Assembly: GCA_005239175.1 (NCBI GenBank)
Contig: ML241294.1
Coordinates: forward strand, 1,003,275 to 1,067,274
DNA: 64,000 nt
Direction of reading: 5' to 3'
Origin: a halophilic archaeon SHRA6
Lineage (GTDB): Archaea; Halobacteriota; Halobacteria; Halobacteriales; Haloferacaceae
Program-made: the position numbers and the translations under genes
In this document: piece after piece, positions 26,524-35,281 of the stretch
How positions within the stretch are numbered: the first letter of the stretch is position 1
Layout of the letters: every line of letters begins with the position of its first letter
The notes under the pieces: model-generated
What the model was told of the DNA's origin: nothing
Seen by the model: the letters and a program-made list of their open reading frames with translations, nothing else
Database searches by the model: none

Positions 26524-27471
26524 TCACCCGGACGGCTCCAGTGGTGTGTACTCGCCACAAGATTGGCCGTCGATCGTCGAATTGGTACAGTCGAACGCCG
26601 ATTCGTCGACGTATACGTTGCCTCGGACCACCGCGTCCTCGAGCTTTACTGAGTCTGTCGATGTAATCGAGCCGTTGACTGTGGCCGAGATGACTTTGAC
26701 GGGTTTGGTGTCGCTCGTAATGTCACCGTCGACCTGGCTGTGGCCAGTAACTGCGACGACTTTCTTCGCGCGCACGTCACCATCGACAGCGGTATCGTCA
26801 AGTTTCACATCTGCGCTACGCGATCGCGTGTCGCCGGCGATCGTGCCATTTTGCATGTTTACGACTTCCTCGACGTCAACATCACCGTACACGGCTGCGT
26901 CGTCGGCGTCGAGGCCTTTGTCGGTGCTCTCAGCAAGTCCGAGTATTGCCCCGCCGTTCGAGAGTTCGATATCTCGATCAACATCGACATCGCACCGGAC
27001 AACGATACCGTCGATTTTTACTGTTGTATTCCCCCCGTCAGTTTCGGCTTCGATCCACGAGCAGTCCACATCCGGTGCTGGAACGGTCCGATCGGCGGCA
27101 AACCGAGCAAGGACGTAGCCGGTTCCGTCGTCGCTTGTCCAGACAACGACCAGCTCCTCGGCGATCGGATACACTCTCGTATCTGTGCCAACAGCGACGG
27201 TCTCGCCGGCAAACGCCGCACTGTCGGCAGCACCGCGGACGACGAGCCGATCGCCGTCGATCGTCGCACCGGTATCGTGTGCGAGTTGATAGCTCACGGC
27301 GTCCTCACCCGGCTTGATTTCGAATCTGGCCGTTGGCGGCGGATCTGTATCTTCGACCAGCCCAAACGCCACATAACCGCCGACAGCCGCAAGTAACGCG
27401 ACAATCACAAGCAGGAGTGCGACGCCGACAGCAGGCGCGATCGCTCGCGTCGCCTGCCGAAGCGGGACCAT
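26524..27471 (-). CDS. Pilin-like secreted protein with bactofilin-like repetitive C-terminus
   Basis: 315 residues from the ATG at 27471 (MVPLRQATRA). The N-terminus 'RQATRAIAPAVGVALLLVIV' is a class III (prepilin/archaellin-type) signal: a short charged leader, a putative PibD cleavage site, then a hydrophobic helix. The last ~130 residues repeat a pattern of Gly-Asp-Val turns ('AVYGDVDV', 'AVDGDVRA', 'QVDGDITS', 'TVNGSITS', 'VVRGNVYV') like a bactofilin-type beta-helix. Two Cys near the end ('FDCTNSTIDGQSCGE') may form a disulfide. Probably a surface or pilus-associated protein. Confidence 0.72.
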   Translation of the reverse strand: MVPLRQATRAIAPAVGVALLLVIVALLAAVGGYVAFGLVEDTDPPPTARFEIKPGEDAVSYQLAHDTGATIDGDRLVVRGAADSAAFAGETVAVGTDTRVYPIAEELVVVWTSDDGTGYVLARFAADRTVPAPDVDCSWIEAETDGGNTTVKIDGIVVRCDVDVDRDIELSNGGAILGLAESTDKGLDADDAAVYGDVDVEEVVNMQNGTIAGDTRSRSADVKLDDTAVDGDVRAKKVVAVTGHSQVDGDITSDTKPVKVISATVNGSITSTDSVKLEDAVVRGNVYVDESAFDCTNSTIDGQSCGEYTPLEPSG

Positions 27472-27520
27472 ACACCGAGATTGTGGTCTATCAGTAAAAT
27501 ATGTTAGCCCGTGAACACTA

Positions 27521-27604
27521 GAGTTCCCAGCAGCCAGGTTGGAAAACTCGATCAGCTCCGCGGAGTTCCCAGCAGCCAGATTCAAAAACGCGATCAGCTC
27601 CGCG
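27521..27604. repeat. 42-bp direct repeat, two copies
   Basis: Units at 27521-27562 and 27563-27604 share 'GAGTTCCCAGCAGCCAG' and 'CGATCAGCTCCGCG'. The array sits between the pilin-like gene and the end of the PP-loop gene, abutting the latter's stop codon. Confidence 0.8.
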
Positions 27605-27607
27605 CGG

Positions 27608-28201
27608 TTACTCGATCGATCCGCGGACGTACGTCTGTTCGTGTTCGGGGAACACGTCGGTGACAGCGTCGGCCCCGTATTTGTCGGTCAAGAGCGCGCG
27701 GAGTTCGCCCTCGTAGTCGGCTTTCGGGATCGCCTCGCTCGGTCCCGATTCGACCTCGAAGGTTGCCTCAACGAGCCGATCGACGGCGCCGCGGCCGAAC
27801 CCCGAAAGCGGCGAAATGTAGTCGACGCCGTAGCGATCCTCGATGCTTTGTGCCTGTGCGCGGGAGACGGTCGGGACGCGATCGTCACGCCGGGTCCCGT
27901 CAGCAACCGCGTCGACAGACAATTCCGCGACCGTTTCGAGCGCGTGGTGGTGGACCATCTGGATGCCGTTTCGTGGAAAGCCGTCTTCGTACATCCGTTC
28001 GGCTGCGGCGTCGGCGGTCGATCGATCGAGCTCGACGGTCTCGAAGGGAAACGACAGCGACTCGGCGGCGGCTTCGGCGTGTTGCCAGCCGTCGGTAATG
28101 TCAAAATGCGCAGTGACGAGTGTGACGTCGTAGAAGCGATCGAGCAACAAGGCTGCCAGCGAGGAGTCTTTGCCGCCGCTGTACAGGAGTGCGAGGTCCA
28201 T
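27608..28201 (-). CDS. PP-loop ATP pyrophosphatase-like protein
   Basis: 197 residues. The N-terminus carries the PP-loop 'YSGGKDSSLAALLL', which binds ATP for adenylation chemistry as in tRNA thiolases, NAD and asparagine synthases. No Cys pairs or second domain. The conserved 'GTRRDDRVPTVS' is typical of this family. I believe it is catalogued as DUF7411 (alpha-hydrolase-like). Substrate unknown. Its ATG directly abuts the PDCD5 stop codon, so the two are co-transcribed; tRNA modification would be consistent with S19e upstream but is only a guess. Confidence 0.78.
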   Translation of the reverse strand: MDLALLYSGGKDSSLAALLLDRFYDVTLVTAHFDITDGWQHAEAAAESLSFPFETVELDRSTADAAAERMYEDGFPRNGIQMVHHHALETVAELSVDAVADGTRRDDRVPTVSRAQAQSIEDRYGVDYISPLSGFGRGAVDRLVEATFEVESGPSEAIPKADYEGELRALLTDKYGADAVTDVFPEHEQTYVRGSIE

Positions 28202-28552
28202 CTACCGCCGGCGGATGTTGAACGATTTCGATTCAGGCTGAAGCTCTTTGAGCAGTGACTTCATCTGGTCTTCGTCAATACGGTCCTGCAGCCGGCCGCT
28301 TTGGGCGAGTGCGACGACCTGTTGTTCGACCTGCTGGGCGAACTCGGGTTTCGACATCTGCACGGCGTTGAGCCGCTGGCGCGCGCCATCGGTGAGGTGC
28401 TGGCGGAGCATCGCCTCTTTTTGTGCATCTGCCTGCTGTTGGGCAGCCTCCTGGGCTTCCTCGTTGCCGCCGGATTCTGCACGGTCTTGCAGTTCTTTGA
28501 GCTTCTGTTCTCGGAGTTCCTCGAGTTTTTCGTCGTCAGGGCTTCCGCTCAT
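28202..28552 (-). CDS. PDCD5-family DNA-binding protein
   Basis: 116 residues from the ATG at 28552 ([10 protein letters not shown]). The highly charged helical protein '[13 protein letters not shown]' to '[17 protein letters not shown]' fits the PDCD5/TFAR19 family, three-helix-bundle proteins with nucleic-acid binding reported. Usually linked to ribosomal protein S19e in archaea, as here, 83 nt upstream. Confidence 0.92.
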   Translation of the reverse strand: MSGSPDDEKLEELREQKLKELQDRAESGGNEEAQEAAQQQADAQKEAMLRQHLTDGARQRLNAVQMSKPEFAQQVEQQVVALAQSGRLQDRIDEDQMKSLLKELQPESKSFNIRRR

Positions 28553-28635
28553 GCATGTATATTCTTGATCCGGCAATGAAAACCATTTCGGAGGTTCACG
28601 TTACTCGGAGAGAGGCGATCGACCCACGTCGACGA

Positions 28636-29091
28636 TCAGGCGTAGCGCTCGAGTTCCGGGTTGTCGATCGATTCGAACACCGCTTCGGCAGCCTCATCGA
28701 GGAACGCACGACCCTCGTCGGTGATGCGGCGGCCCTCACCCTGTGCGGTCTGGACGAAGCCCTCGTCTTCGAGTTGCGCAAGCGCGGTGCGGATGATCTT
28801 TCTGGAGCCGCCGGCGTGGCTCGGCGGGGCAACCCGGTAGCGGGTCGAGCCGCGGGTCGAGCCGCCGTATTCGGTCGCGAGGCGCTCGATTCCGATCGGG
28901 CCGTTCATTGCGACCTTCCGGAGCAGTGACGCTGCGCGAGTCTCCCAGAAATCGTCCTGTTGGGGCGGGAGCTCTCGGTCCGCACCGGACTTCGTGTAGT
29001 TCACCCACTCGGGGGTTTCGAGCCGATCGGCAAGCCGGTCCGACAGCTCCTCGATGAGCGCGTCGGCCGGGACGTCGTAGATGGTTACCAT
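28636..29091 (-). CDS. rps19e: Small-subunit ribosomal protein S19e
   Basis: 151 residues from the ATG at 29091 (MVTIYDVPADALIEELSDRL). Characteristic 'WVNYTKSGADRELPPQ', 'RKVAMNGPIGIERLA' and 'YGGSTRGSTRY' blocks. Component of the archaeal/eukaryotic 30S/40S head. First gene of the S19e-PDCD5-PP-loop group. Confidence 0.97.
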   Translation of the reverse strand: MVTIYDVPADALIEELSDRLADRLETPEWVNYTKSGADRELPPQQDDFWETRAASLLRKVAMNGPIGIERLATEYGGSTRGSTRYRVAPPSHAGGSRKIIRTALAQLEDEGFVQTAQGEGRRITDEGRAFLDEAAEAVFESIDNPELERYA

Positions 29092-29269
29092 GACGAGCAA
29101 TTCCCGCTTGCGTCGTTTAAACCCATCGTAATCGACCGAGAGCGGGTGTGTGGAGCCCTCACGCGCAGGATACACCGGATCGACAAACCTGGTGTCCCTG
29201 CTTCTAGCTCGGTGCCGAACGCGGGCCGATCGGACCGTTTTTGCGGTGATCGCCCGAACGACAGACAGG

Positions 29270-30184
29270 ATGGACGAACGAACCGCGCTCGGGCTCGTTG
29301 GGTCGGCGATCGAACATGCCGACGACGACGCGGCCGTGGTCGGCTCGACGGTGCTCACGACGGATATGCTCCACGAGACGACCGATTTCCCCGAGGGAAC
29401 GACGCGCTACACCGCCGGGTGGCGATCGGTCGGCGCGTCGCTGTCGGACGTGGCAGCGATGGGTGCCGACGCAACTGCCGCTGTCGCCGTCTACGCAGAC
29501 ACGACCTTCGACGAACAGGCGCTGACAGCGTTCATAACGGGTGCGCGTGACGTCTGTGACGCTGTCGGCGGGGCCTACGTCGGCGGCGATCTGGACGAGC
29601 ACGTTGAGTTCACGGTTGCGACGACGGCAATCGGCGACCTCGGCGACCGGGAGCCAGTTCTGCGATCGGGAGCGACACCGGGAGAGCGCGTCTGTGTGAC
29701 CGGGACGCTCGGTCGGAGTGCGGCGGCGCTGGCACTGTTCGAGGCGGGCGAAGCCGAGGCGGCAAACGAGCTGTTTCGGTTCGAACCGCGGATCGCCGCC
29801 GGCAGAACGCTCGCTGGGCATGCAACTGCCATGATGGACTCGAGTGACGGGCTCGCGCGATCGCTGCACCAACTCGCCGAGGCGAGCGACTGTGGGTTCG
29901 CGATCGACCGGGCGGCGGTGCCGGTGGACGATCGGCTCGTCGAACTGGCGGCCAGCGGACAGCTCAACGAAGACGAAGGCGGAGACGGCAATTCCTGGCA
30001 GACAGCAGTCACGTTCGGCGAGGACTTTGAGTTGGTCTGTACGCTACCACCGGAGGCACTGTCCGTGGTTCGCGATCGGCTCGACGTGCAGATGACGCCG
30101 ATCGGGACGGTCGTGGCGGCCGACGAAGGGGTGGCTGTGGACGGTGAACCGCTCGCCGACGAGGGATACACCCACGGCGGCTGA
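29270..30184 (+). CDS. thiL: Thiamine-monophosphate kinase
   Basis: 304 residues from the ATG at 29270 (MDERTALGLV); longer in-frame starts exist upstream but run into the S19e promoter. AIR-synthase-like fold with 'ADDDAAVVG', 'TTDMLHE', 'DVAAMGADATAA' and 'MMDSSDGLARSL'. Phosphorylates thiamine monophosphate to thiamine diphosphate. Confidence 0.93.
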   Translation: MDERTALGLVGSAIEHADDDAAVVGSTVLTTDMLHETTDFPEGTTRYTAGWRSVGASLSDVAAMGADATAAVAVYADTTFDEQALTAFITGARDVCDAVGGAYVGGDLDEHVEFTVATTAIGDLGDREPVLRSGATPGERVCVTGTLGRSAAALALFEAGEAEAANELFRFEPRIAAGRTLAGHATAMMDSSDGLARSLHQLAEASDCGFAIDRAAVPVDDRLVELAASGQLNEDEGGDGNSWQTAVTFGEDFELVCTLPPEALSVVRDRLDVQMTPIGTVVAADEGVAVDGEPLADEGYTHGG

Positions 30185-30228
30185 GCCAGCGTCGTGCGTA
30201 TTTTCACCTCCCGGCTCCAAGATGACGT

Positions 30229-30936
30229 ATGGCCGATACGATCCTCATTCCGTTCGAGCTGCCCGACGCAGATCCGATCGCCCCCGTATTGGTCTCTGAC
30301 CTCGCATCGCTCGACATCGTGCTCTTGGGCCACTACAATGTGCCAGAGCAAACACCGGTCGAGGTGGCCGCCGATCAGTTCGGCGATGCCGCCCAGGCAG
30401 AACTCGAAGCGCTTGCAGAACCGTTTCGGGAGGCAGGCGCGAGCGTGCGAACCCGGATGGAGTTCGGCAAGGCCAGACAGCGCGCGATCGAGCAGGTCGC
30501 TGTTGAAGAAGGCTGTGTTGCCGAACTGGATCCAGCACCGACCGATGGGATCGAGCGGATTCTCGTGCCGCTGCCCGACGTCCCAGAGTTCACGCTGCTT
30601 CCGGAGTTTATCAGTGTATTGAGCGAAGATTCGACCCAGAAAGTGACGCTGTTTCACGTTGTCGAAGGTGACGAGGACCCAGAGCAAGGCGAGCAGATCC
30701 TCACAGAGACGCGAAGCGGACTCATAGAAAATGGCGTTGACGCGTCGTTTTTGGACACGCTACTCGTTGCGGGAACGAGCCACGATGAAGAGATACTCAA
30801 CGCGGCGGCGGACTACGACGCGGTCGTGATGTACGAACCCGAGCCGAAGCGGCGCGATCGCGTGTTCGGAACGCTTGCCGATCGTATTGCCACGGAGACG
30901 GGTGACCCGGTGATTGTCGTCCAACGAGATTACTGA
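30229..30936 (+). CDS. Universal stress protein family (UspA-like)
   Basis: 235 residues. The C-terminal half 'GIERILVPLPDVPEF...VTLFHVVEG...' with 'ADYDAVVMYEPEPKRRDRVFGTLADRIA' is a UspA domain. The N-terminal ~100 residues look like a second, degenerate copy. The usual ATP-binding G-x2-G-x9-G(S/T) is not preserved in a clean form. 44 nt behind thiL, on the same strand. Confidence 0.75.
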   Translation: MADTILIPFELPDADPIAPVLVSDLASLDIVLLGHYNVPEQTPVEVAADQFGDAAQAELEALAEPFREAGASVRTRMEFGKARQRAIEQVAVEEGCVAELDPAPTDGIERILVPLPDVPEFTLLPEFISVLSEDSTQKVTLFHVVEGDEDPEQGEQILTETRSGLIENGVDASFLDTLLVAGTSHDEEILNAAADYDAVVMYEPEPKRRDRVFGTLADRIATETGDPVIVVQRDY

Positions 30937-30988
30937 CACACCCTCGAGAGAACGCCCCGAACCGCCGGGCTACATGCTGCGACAGTGG

Positions 30989-32362
30989 TCAGTCCCCATC
31001 GGCAGAGACTACCACGTCTGACTGGCGACGATCGAAGACGTCCTGAATCGCACCGGTTCGATCGACCCGCCCGCGGCCGTAGGCGAGGTAGATGGCGAGC
31101 CCACCGAGGATGATTGCGATCGCGCCAACGATCGGGACCGTTCCCATCTGGGTAAGCAACCCTGCGCCGGCGATCACCCCGAAGACCTGCACGTACGGAT
31201 ATCCGGGAGCGGTGAATTCGGGGTCGTACTCCTCGATATTCGCCGTGCGAAACGCGATCAGCGCGACGTTGATGATCGAGAAGACGAGAATCTGAAAGGC
31301 ACTTGCGAGCTTTGCGAGTTCAATCACCGGAACGAATGCAATGAGCAACAGCAACACCGAGCCGGTGAGCAAGATCGAGTTTTTCGGCGTCTTGAACCGA
31401 TCGTCGATCGTCTCGAGCGTCGATGGAAGCAAGGAGTCACGGCTCATCGCCAGCGGGAACCGCGACGACGAGAGGACGCCGGCGTTGGCCATGCTGGTCA
31501 GCGCGATGACAGCGACGACGGAGATGATCACGACGCCGTATCCACCGAAGAGCGACGCCGCGCCGTCGGCCATGGGGGTGAGCGACGCCGAGCCGCCCGG
31601 CCCGCCATTGATCAACACGTCGGAATCGCTCAGTCCGACGATGGCGGCCACTACCGCGATGTAGATGATCGTCATCACCCCAAGCGAGCCGAGGATCGCC
31701 CGCGGGAGGTTTCGTCCCGGGTCTCTGACCTCCTCAGCAATGCTCGCGATCTTGGTCACCCCCGCATAGGAGACGAACACGAACGCAGCAGCAGTCACAA
31801 CGCCCGCAGAGCCGTGGGTTGCAAACGGCGTGAACTGGCTTGTGTCAGCAGCGACACCGGCATTGAGCGTGTACCCAACCAGACTGACGACGACAAGGCT
31901 CACGATGATCGCCTGAATCTTGCCGCTGAGTTCGGTCCCCGAGATGTTGAGAACGATGATGAGCGCCGCAAGCCCAAGGGCGACGAATTTGATGGCACCC
32001 TCAGCGAGCGGGACGAACAGCAGCAGGTACGCGCCGAGGCCCACGAGCGCGAACGCGCTTTTGAACACGAGTGAAAACCACGCGCCGATTCCCGCGATCG
32101 TCCCCATCATCGGACCAAGTGCACGGTCAATATACAGGTACGTGCCCCCAGATTCGGGCATCGCGGTCGCCATCTCGGCCTTCGAGAGCGCCGGGGGCAA
32201 GACGACGATTGCCGCCAGCACGTACGCGAGCACGACCGCCGGCCCAGCCTTTTTGAATCCCAACGCTGGGAGGACAAAGATCCCGCTGCCGATCATCGCC
32301 CCCATGCTTATCATCATCGTTGAGTACAGCCCGAGACTCCGTTCTAAGCCGTGAGATGCCAT
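30989..32362 (-). CDS. APC-superfamily amino-acid permease
   Basis: 457 residues with about 12 membrane helices. The helix-1 signature 'MMISMGAMIGSGIFVLP' (G-x-G unwound segment) and 'VRDPGRNLPRAI' in the loop after helix 6 are typical of APC amino-acid transporters. No C-terminal UspA domain, unlike many haloarchaeal relatives, though a Usp gene lies just downstream and convergent. Confidence 0.9.
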   Translation of the reverse strand: MASHGLERSLGLYSTMMISMGAMIGSGIFVLPALGFKKAGPAVVLAYVLAAIVVLPPALSKAEMATAMPESGGTYLYIDRALGPMMGTIAGIGAWFSLVFKSAFALVGLGAYLLLFVPLAEGAIKFVALGLAALIIVLNISGTELSGKIQAIIVSLVVVSLVGYTLNAGVAADTSQFTPFATHGSAGVVTAAAFVFVSYAGVTKIASIAEEVRDPGRNLPRAILGSLGVMTIIYIAVVAAIVGLSDSDVLINGGPGGSASLTPMADGAASLFGGYGVVIISVVAVIALTSMANAGVLSSSRFPLAMSRDSLLPSTLETIDDRFKTPKNSILLTGSVLLLLIAFVPVIELAKLASAFQILVFSIINVALIAFRTANIEEYDPEFTAPGYPYVQVFGVIAGAGLLTQMGTVPIVGAIAIILGGLAIYLAYGRGRVDRTGAIQDVFDRRQSDVVVSADGD

Positions 32363-32385
32363 CAGCCCTAGGTAATTCCTGTTCG

Positions 32386-32429
32386 TTGTTAATCCCTTCG
32401 GATATAGAAGAATATAGCCCTAGTATTAA
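32386..32429. promoter_or_regulatory. Divergent promoter region
   Basis: AT-rich gap between the permease (minus) and the gene at 32457 (plus). 'GGATTAAC' read on the minus strand (32386-32393) lies ~27 nt from the permease ATG; 'TAGTATTAA' (32421-32429) lies ~31 nt from the plus-strand ATG. Both fit TATA boxes for near-leaderless transcripts. Confidence 0.45.
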
Positions 32430-32456
32430 GATAGTCGAAATAGAATATAAAATAGG

Positions 32457-33224
32457 ATGTATACAGTAGCAACACGTGGCCCGGCGCAACGACTCGATCG
32501 GTGGATACCGACCAGTTTGCTCATGCTGTTGGGGGCGATTCTCTGTGCATTTACCCTCGAGTTCCTCGTAACCCACGCGGATCCTCGAACGTGGTGGCGG
32601 ACCGAGCTGTTTGTCACGCTCAGTATTGGCTCGGCAGTCGTGTACAGCGGCTACTGGTTGGCACGCAGTGACTACGAGGTCAGCGACCTCTGGCGAGTGC
32701 TCGGGTGGGGAGTGGCTGGTATTGCGGGGGCGATCGTCATCGCGGGCGGAATTTACGTCCAACAGAGCTTCGAAGGAGTGCAATTGGCTGAGCCAACCCT
32801 ATTGTTCGAGTTTTTGACGCTCCTGGGAATTGCGATTGGAACGTTGTTCGGAATCGTCTGGCAGCGCCGGTCACAACAGTCGGTTGACCCCTCGATTGAG
32901 ATTACCGAAGGGATCGACACAGCGGAACTGTGGGAGGTTCTCGACGATCTTGACGATGAAACCGATACACTCCGGCAACGGTGGACGATCGTCGAACAGC
33001 TTGTCGAAACCTCGACCCAGGAACTCCCGACTGAGGCGTTTGCCGTGAAGCTTGCGCGTACTGAGACGTTCCCCGACGATGTTTCAACCACCCAACAGCG
33101 CCTTGTTGACGAGCATCTGCCGACACTGGTCGAAAATGGCATTGTTGAACACGACGAGACGATCGACACGATCAGATACGTCGGGTCAGACCGCACAGCA
33201 GCGTGCGTCTCGAGCGGCAACTAA
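32457..33224 (+). CDS. Membrane protein with C-terminal winged-helix-like (DUF7344-like) domain
   Basis: 255 residues. Four hydrophobic segments (roughly 18-37, 50-67, 82-101, 112-130) precede a cytoplasmic domain of ~110 residues containing 'LWEVLDDLDDETDTLRQ...' and 'VDEHLPTLVENGIVEHDETIDTIRY', which matches the haloarchaeal DUF7344 type of putative HTH domain. A membrane-tethered regulator is a possible reading, unproven. Confidence 0.6.
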   Translation: MYTVATRGPAQRLDRWIPTSLLMLLGAILCAFTLEFLVTHADPRTWWRTELFVTLSIGSAVVYSGYWLARSDYEVSDLWRVLGWGVAGIAGAIVIAGGIYVQQSFEGVQLAEPTLLFEFLTLLGIAIGTLFGIVWQRRSQQSVDPSIEITEGIDTAELWEVLDDLDDETDTLRQRWTIVEQLVETSTQELPTEAFAVKLARTETFPDDVSTTQQRLVDEHLPTLVENGIVEHDETIDTIRYVGSDRTAACVSSGN

Positions 33225-33310
33225 CGCGGTCGATGCCAGCAGTCGGAGGTCGCGTGCAGTCATTCGGACACTGTCGTCAGCATCGGATATCGAACGAGCC
33301 CAACGCGAGG

Positions 33311-34048
33311 TCAGTCGGCCCCCAGAAAGCCCTCGAGTACGTCTGATCTCGATTCGTCGCCTGGAAACAGCGTGACGATATCGTCTGCGTGGATGACAGT
33401 ATCCTCGTCGGGTCGAAAGATCGAGCCGTCTCGCTCGATCGAGACGACAAGCACGTCTGATCCCAGCAGGTCGCGGACGCCATCAAGTGAGGATCCGACA
33501 ACCGGTGCCTCCGAAGCGACAGCGACCTCAATCACGTCAGTTCCGTCCGGAAGCGTAACCACGTCCGTTGGTTCGGTCGGCCTGGAGGCCTCGCCGCCAA
33601 AGGGCGCGTAGGGGCTTCGGATCTCCGTTTGGACCAACTCCTCGTCCTCGATTTGGATATCGAGTTCCGAGAGCGCGCGGGCGATCGTTCGGAGGTCTTC
33701 GGTGGACTCGCCGACCGCGACGACCTGTAAGTCTCGTCGGCCAGCCATGAGCACGCGAACGTTGATGACCCCGGGAATCGACTGCGCTGCGGCGGCGAGC
33801 CGCTCCCGATCGGCCGCGGGGACAGTGCACATGTACAACGAGGTGAGCCGACCGTCTGCCCGTTCGAAGTCGATCGTCGCAGTGTATCCCTGAATTATCC
33901 CCTCTTCTTCGAGACGGTTAATCCGGTTGCGGACGGTCGCGTCCGAGACGTGGAGACCTTCAGCGATACTCGTCGCCGAGGCGTTTCGGGCGTCGTCCAT
34001 GAGCGCGTGGATGATCCGACGATCGATATCGTCGAGATGATACGACAT
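33311..34048 (-). CDS. Lrp/AsnC-type regulator fused to a TrkA-C (RCK_C) domain
   Basis: 245 residues from the ATG at 34048 (MSYHLDDIDR). N-terminal HTH 'LDDIDRRIIHALMDDAR...SDATVRNRINRLEEEGII' is of the Lrp/AsnC type, followed by a RAM-like ligand domain. Residues ~165-245 ('DVIEVAVASEAPVVGSSLDG...DTVIHADDIVTLFPG') form a TrkA-C domain, which elsewhere binds nucleotide ligands and gates K+ transport. Such fusions occur in haloarchaea as regulators; effector and targets unknown. The nearby amino-acid permease is a candidate target. Confidence 0.85.
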   Translation of the reverse strand: MSYHLDDIDRRIIHALMDDARNASATSIAEGLHVSDATVRNRINRLEEEGIIQGYTATIDFERADGRLTSLYMCTVPAADRERLAAAAQSIPGVINVRVLMAGRRDLQVVAVGESTEDLRTIARALSELDIQIEDEELVQTEIRSPYAPFGGEASRPTEPTDVVTLPDGTDVIEVAVASEAPVVGSSLDGVRDLLGSDVLVVSIERDGSIFRPDEDTVIHADDIVTLFPGDESRSDVLEGFLGAD

Positions 34049-34116
34049 ACCCAATCTTCAACCCAAGTGCACCTGAGTGGTTCGATCCCGGATCGAGCGC
34101 GGCGATCGCCCGACAG

Positions 34117-34866
34117 TCACACCAATGCGTCGATTGCCCCATCGTCGATCCCGTCCCGGAGGCGACGGGTCGCCGACTCGTCGAACCACAGCCGTCGCCG
34201 CCACCACGGTCCCTTCCCGGAGTCGTTCGAGAGATCGGTGACGATCGAGTTCGCCGCCGATCCCTGGTGTGGGTCGCTCAGCGGCACCGCTCGATCGAAC
34301 AGTGCCGAGTCCGCAGTCCCGAGGACGAGCACCTTCGCGTCTGGCGGGTCGCGCTTGCGGTGAGCGTTGTTCGCAAACGGCTCGCGCTCGTGTGCCGACA
34401 GGGAAGCGTACGCCTCGGCGGTCACGACGCGATCGACCCGAAACTCGCCGATAAGGTACGCGCCCCACTCGGGGGCGATCCAGTCGACGGTCGGGCCGGT
34501 GTCGATCCCCTCGGGCGGGTCGTGCGCCGAGAGCGTTGCGTAAAAGTACAGCGAGTCACCGGGATCGAGCTCGGCGATCGGTCCCGCCTTCACGCCGTGC
34601 TCGTCGCCGTATGTGTACCGCTCACAGAACGGATACTCGGGGAATTCGGGGTCAAGGTGGACAGACGTGTCACGAACCTCTGGGGCGACGGTAAACGGCA
34701 GTGGATCGAGCGCTGACAGCAGGTCGTCGTAGGTCGGGACCGATCGAGCCGTCGGCTCGCGTTCTGGAATCGGGAGATAGACGAACGACCCATCGGGGTA
34801 GATCGGCCCGCGGAAGCCGGGGATGTTGGTGTTCGCGGCGACGTTGATCGCGAGCGCACGGGGCAC
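34117..34866 (-). CDS. Nmad3-like protein (nucleotide-modification-associated domain 3)
   Basis: 249 residues from a GTG at 34866 (VPRALAINVAANTNIPG). Longer ATG starts at 34935 and 34950 exist, but a TATA box at 34890-34896 lies 27 nt upstream of the GTG, implying a leaderless transcript that excludes them. 'FRGPIYPDGSFVYLPIPE' and 'YGDEHGVKAG' match the Nmad3 family, predicted from genome context elsewhere to be tied to modified nucleotides. No modification genes are seen next to it here, so function is open. Divergent from the gene at 34949. Confidence 0.68.
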   Translation of the reverse strand: MPRALAINVAANTNIPGFRGPIYPDGSFVYLPIPEREPTARSVPTYDDLLSALDPLPFTVAPEVRDTSVHLDPEFPEYPFCERYTYGDEHGVKAGPIAELDPGDSLYFYATLSAHDPPEGIDTGPTVDWIAPEWGAYLIGEFRVDRVVTAEAYASLSAHEREPFANNAHRKRDPPDAKVLVLGTADSALFDRAVPLSDPHQGSAANSIVTDLSNDSGKGPWWRRRLWFDESATRRLRDGIDDGAIDALV

Positions 34867-34889
34867 AGCAGTCTGTACCGCTCTCGGGA

Positions 34890-34896
34890 TAATAAG
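34890..34896 (-). promoter_or_regulatory. TATA box of the Nmad3-like gene
   Basis: 'CTTATTA' on the minus strand, 27 nt upstream of the GTG at 34866. It decides the start choice for that gene. Confidence 0.5.
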
Positions 34897-34948
34897 TCGA
34901 CGGAAACGCGCCGGCAAGGATTTTCTGCGCGGCATTCGAACCGCGCAC

Positions 34949-35248
34949 ATGGCCGTCGCAGAAACCGTCGTGCTCGGATCCAGCGCCGCCGTGTGTGGAC
35001 TGCTCGGGTACGTGATTCGCTACCGTGAAATGGTCGGGCTGATTGCCGGCTACAATCCGGGCGATCTCCCGCCCGCCGAGGAGGCCAATCTCGCACGCGA
35101 TGCGAGCCGCGTGACGTTTGTCGCCGCCGCACTGATCCTCGCGGCGATCATTCAGGAATGGACGCGGCCCGTTCCGGGGTTTTGGGCGGGCTTCACCGGA
35201 GTACTTTTCGCGCTATCCGGATGGGTAGTGTGGAAATACAACGGGTGA
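34949..35248 (+). CDS. Small membrane protein, DUF3784-like
   Basis: 99 residues with three hydrophobic segments. 'GYVIRYREMVGLIAGYNPGD' matches the pattern of DUF3784 proteins. Function unknown. Converges with the cytidylate kinase-like gene, 33 nt apart. Confidence 0.7.
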   Translation: MAVAETVVLGSSAAVCGLLGYVIRYREMVGLIAGYNPGDLPPAEEANLARDASRVTFVAAALILAAIIQEWTRPVPGFWAGFTGVLFALSGWVVWKYNG

Positions 35249-35281
35249 GCCGCAGATGGCGGCAATCCGCAGGGTCCGACC

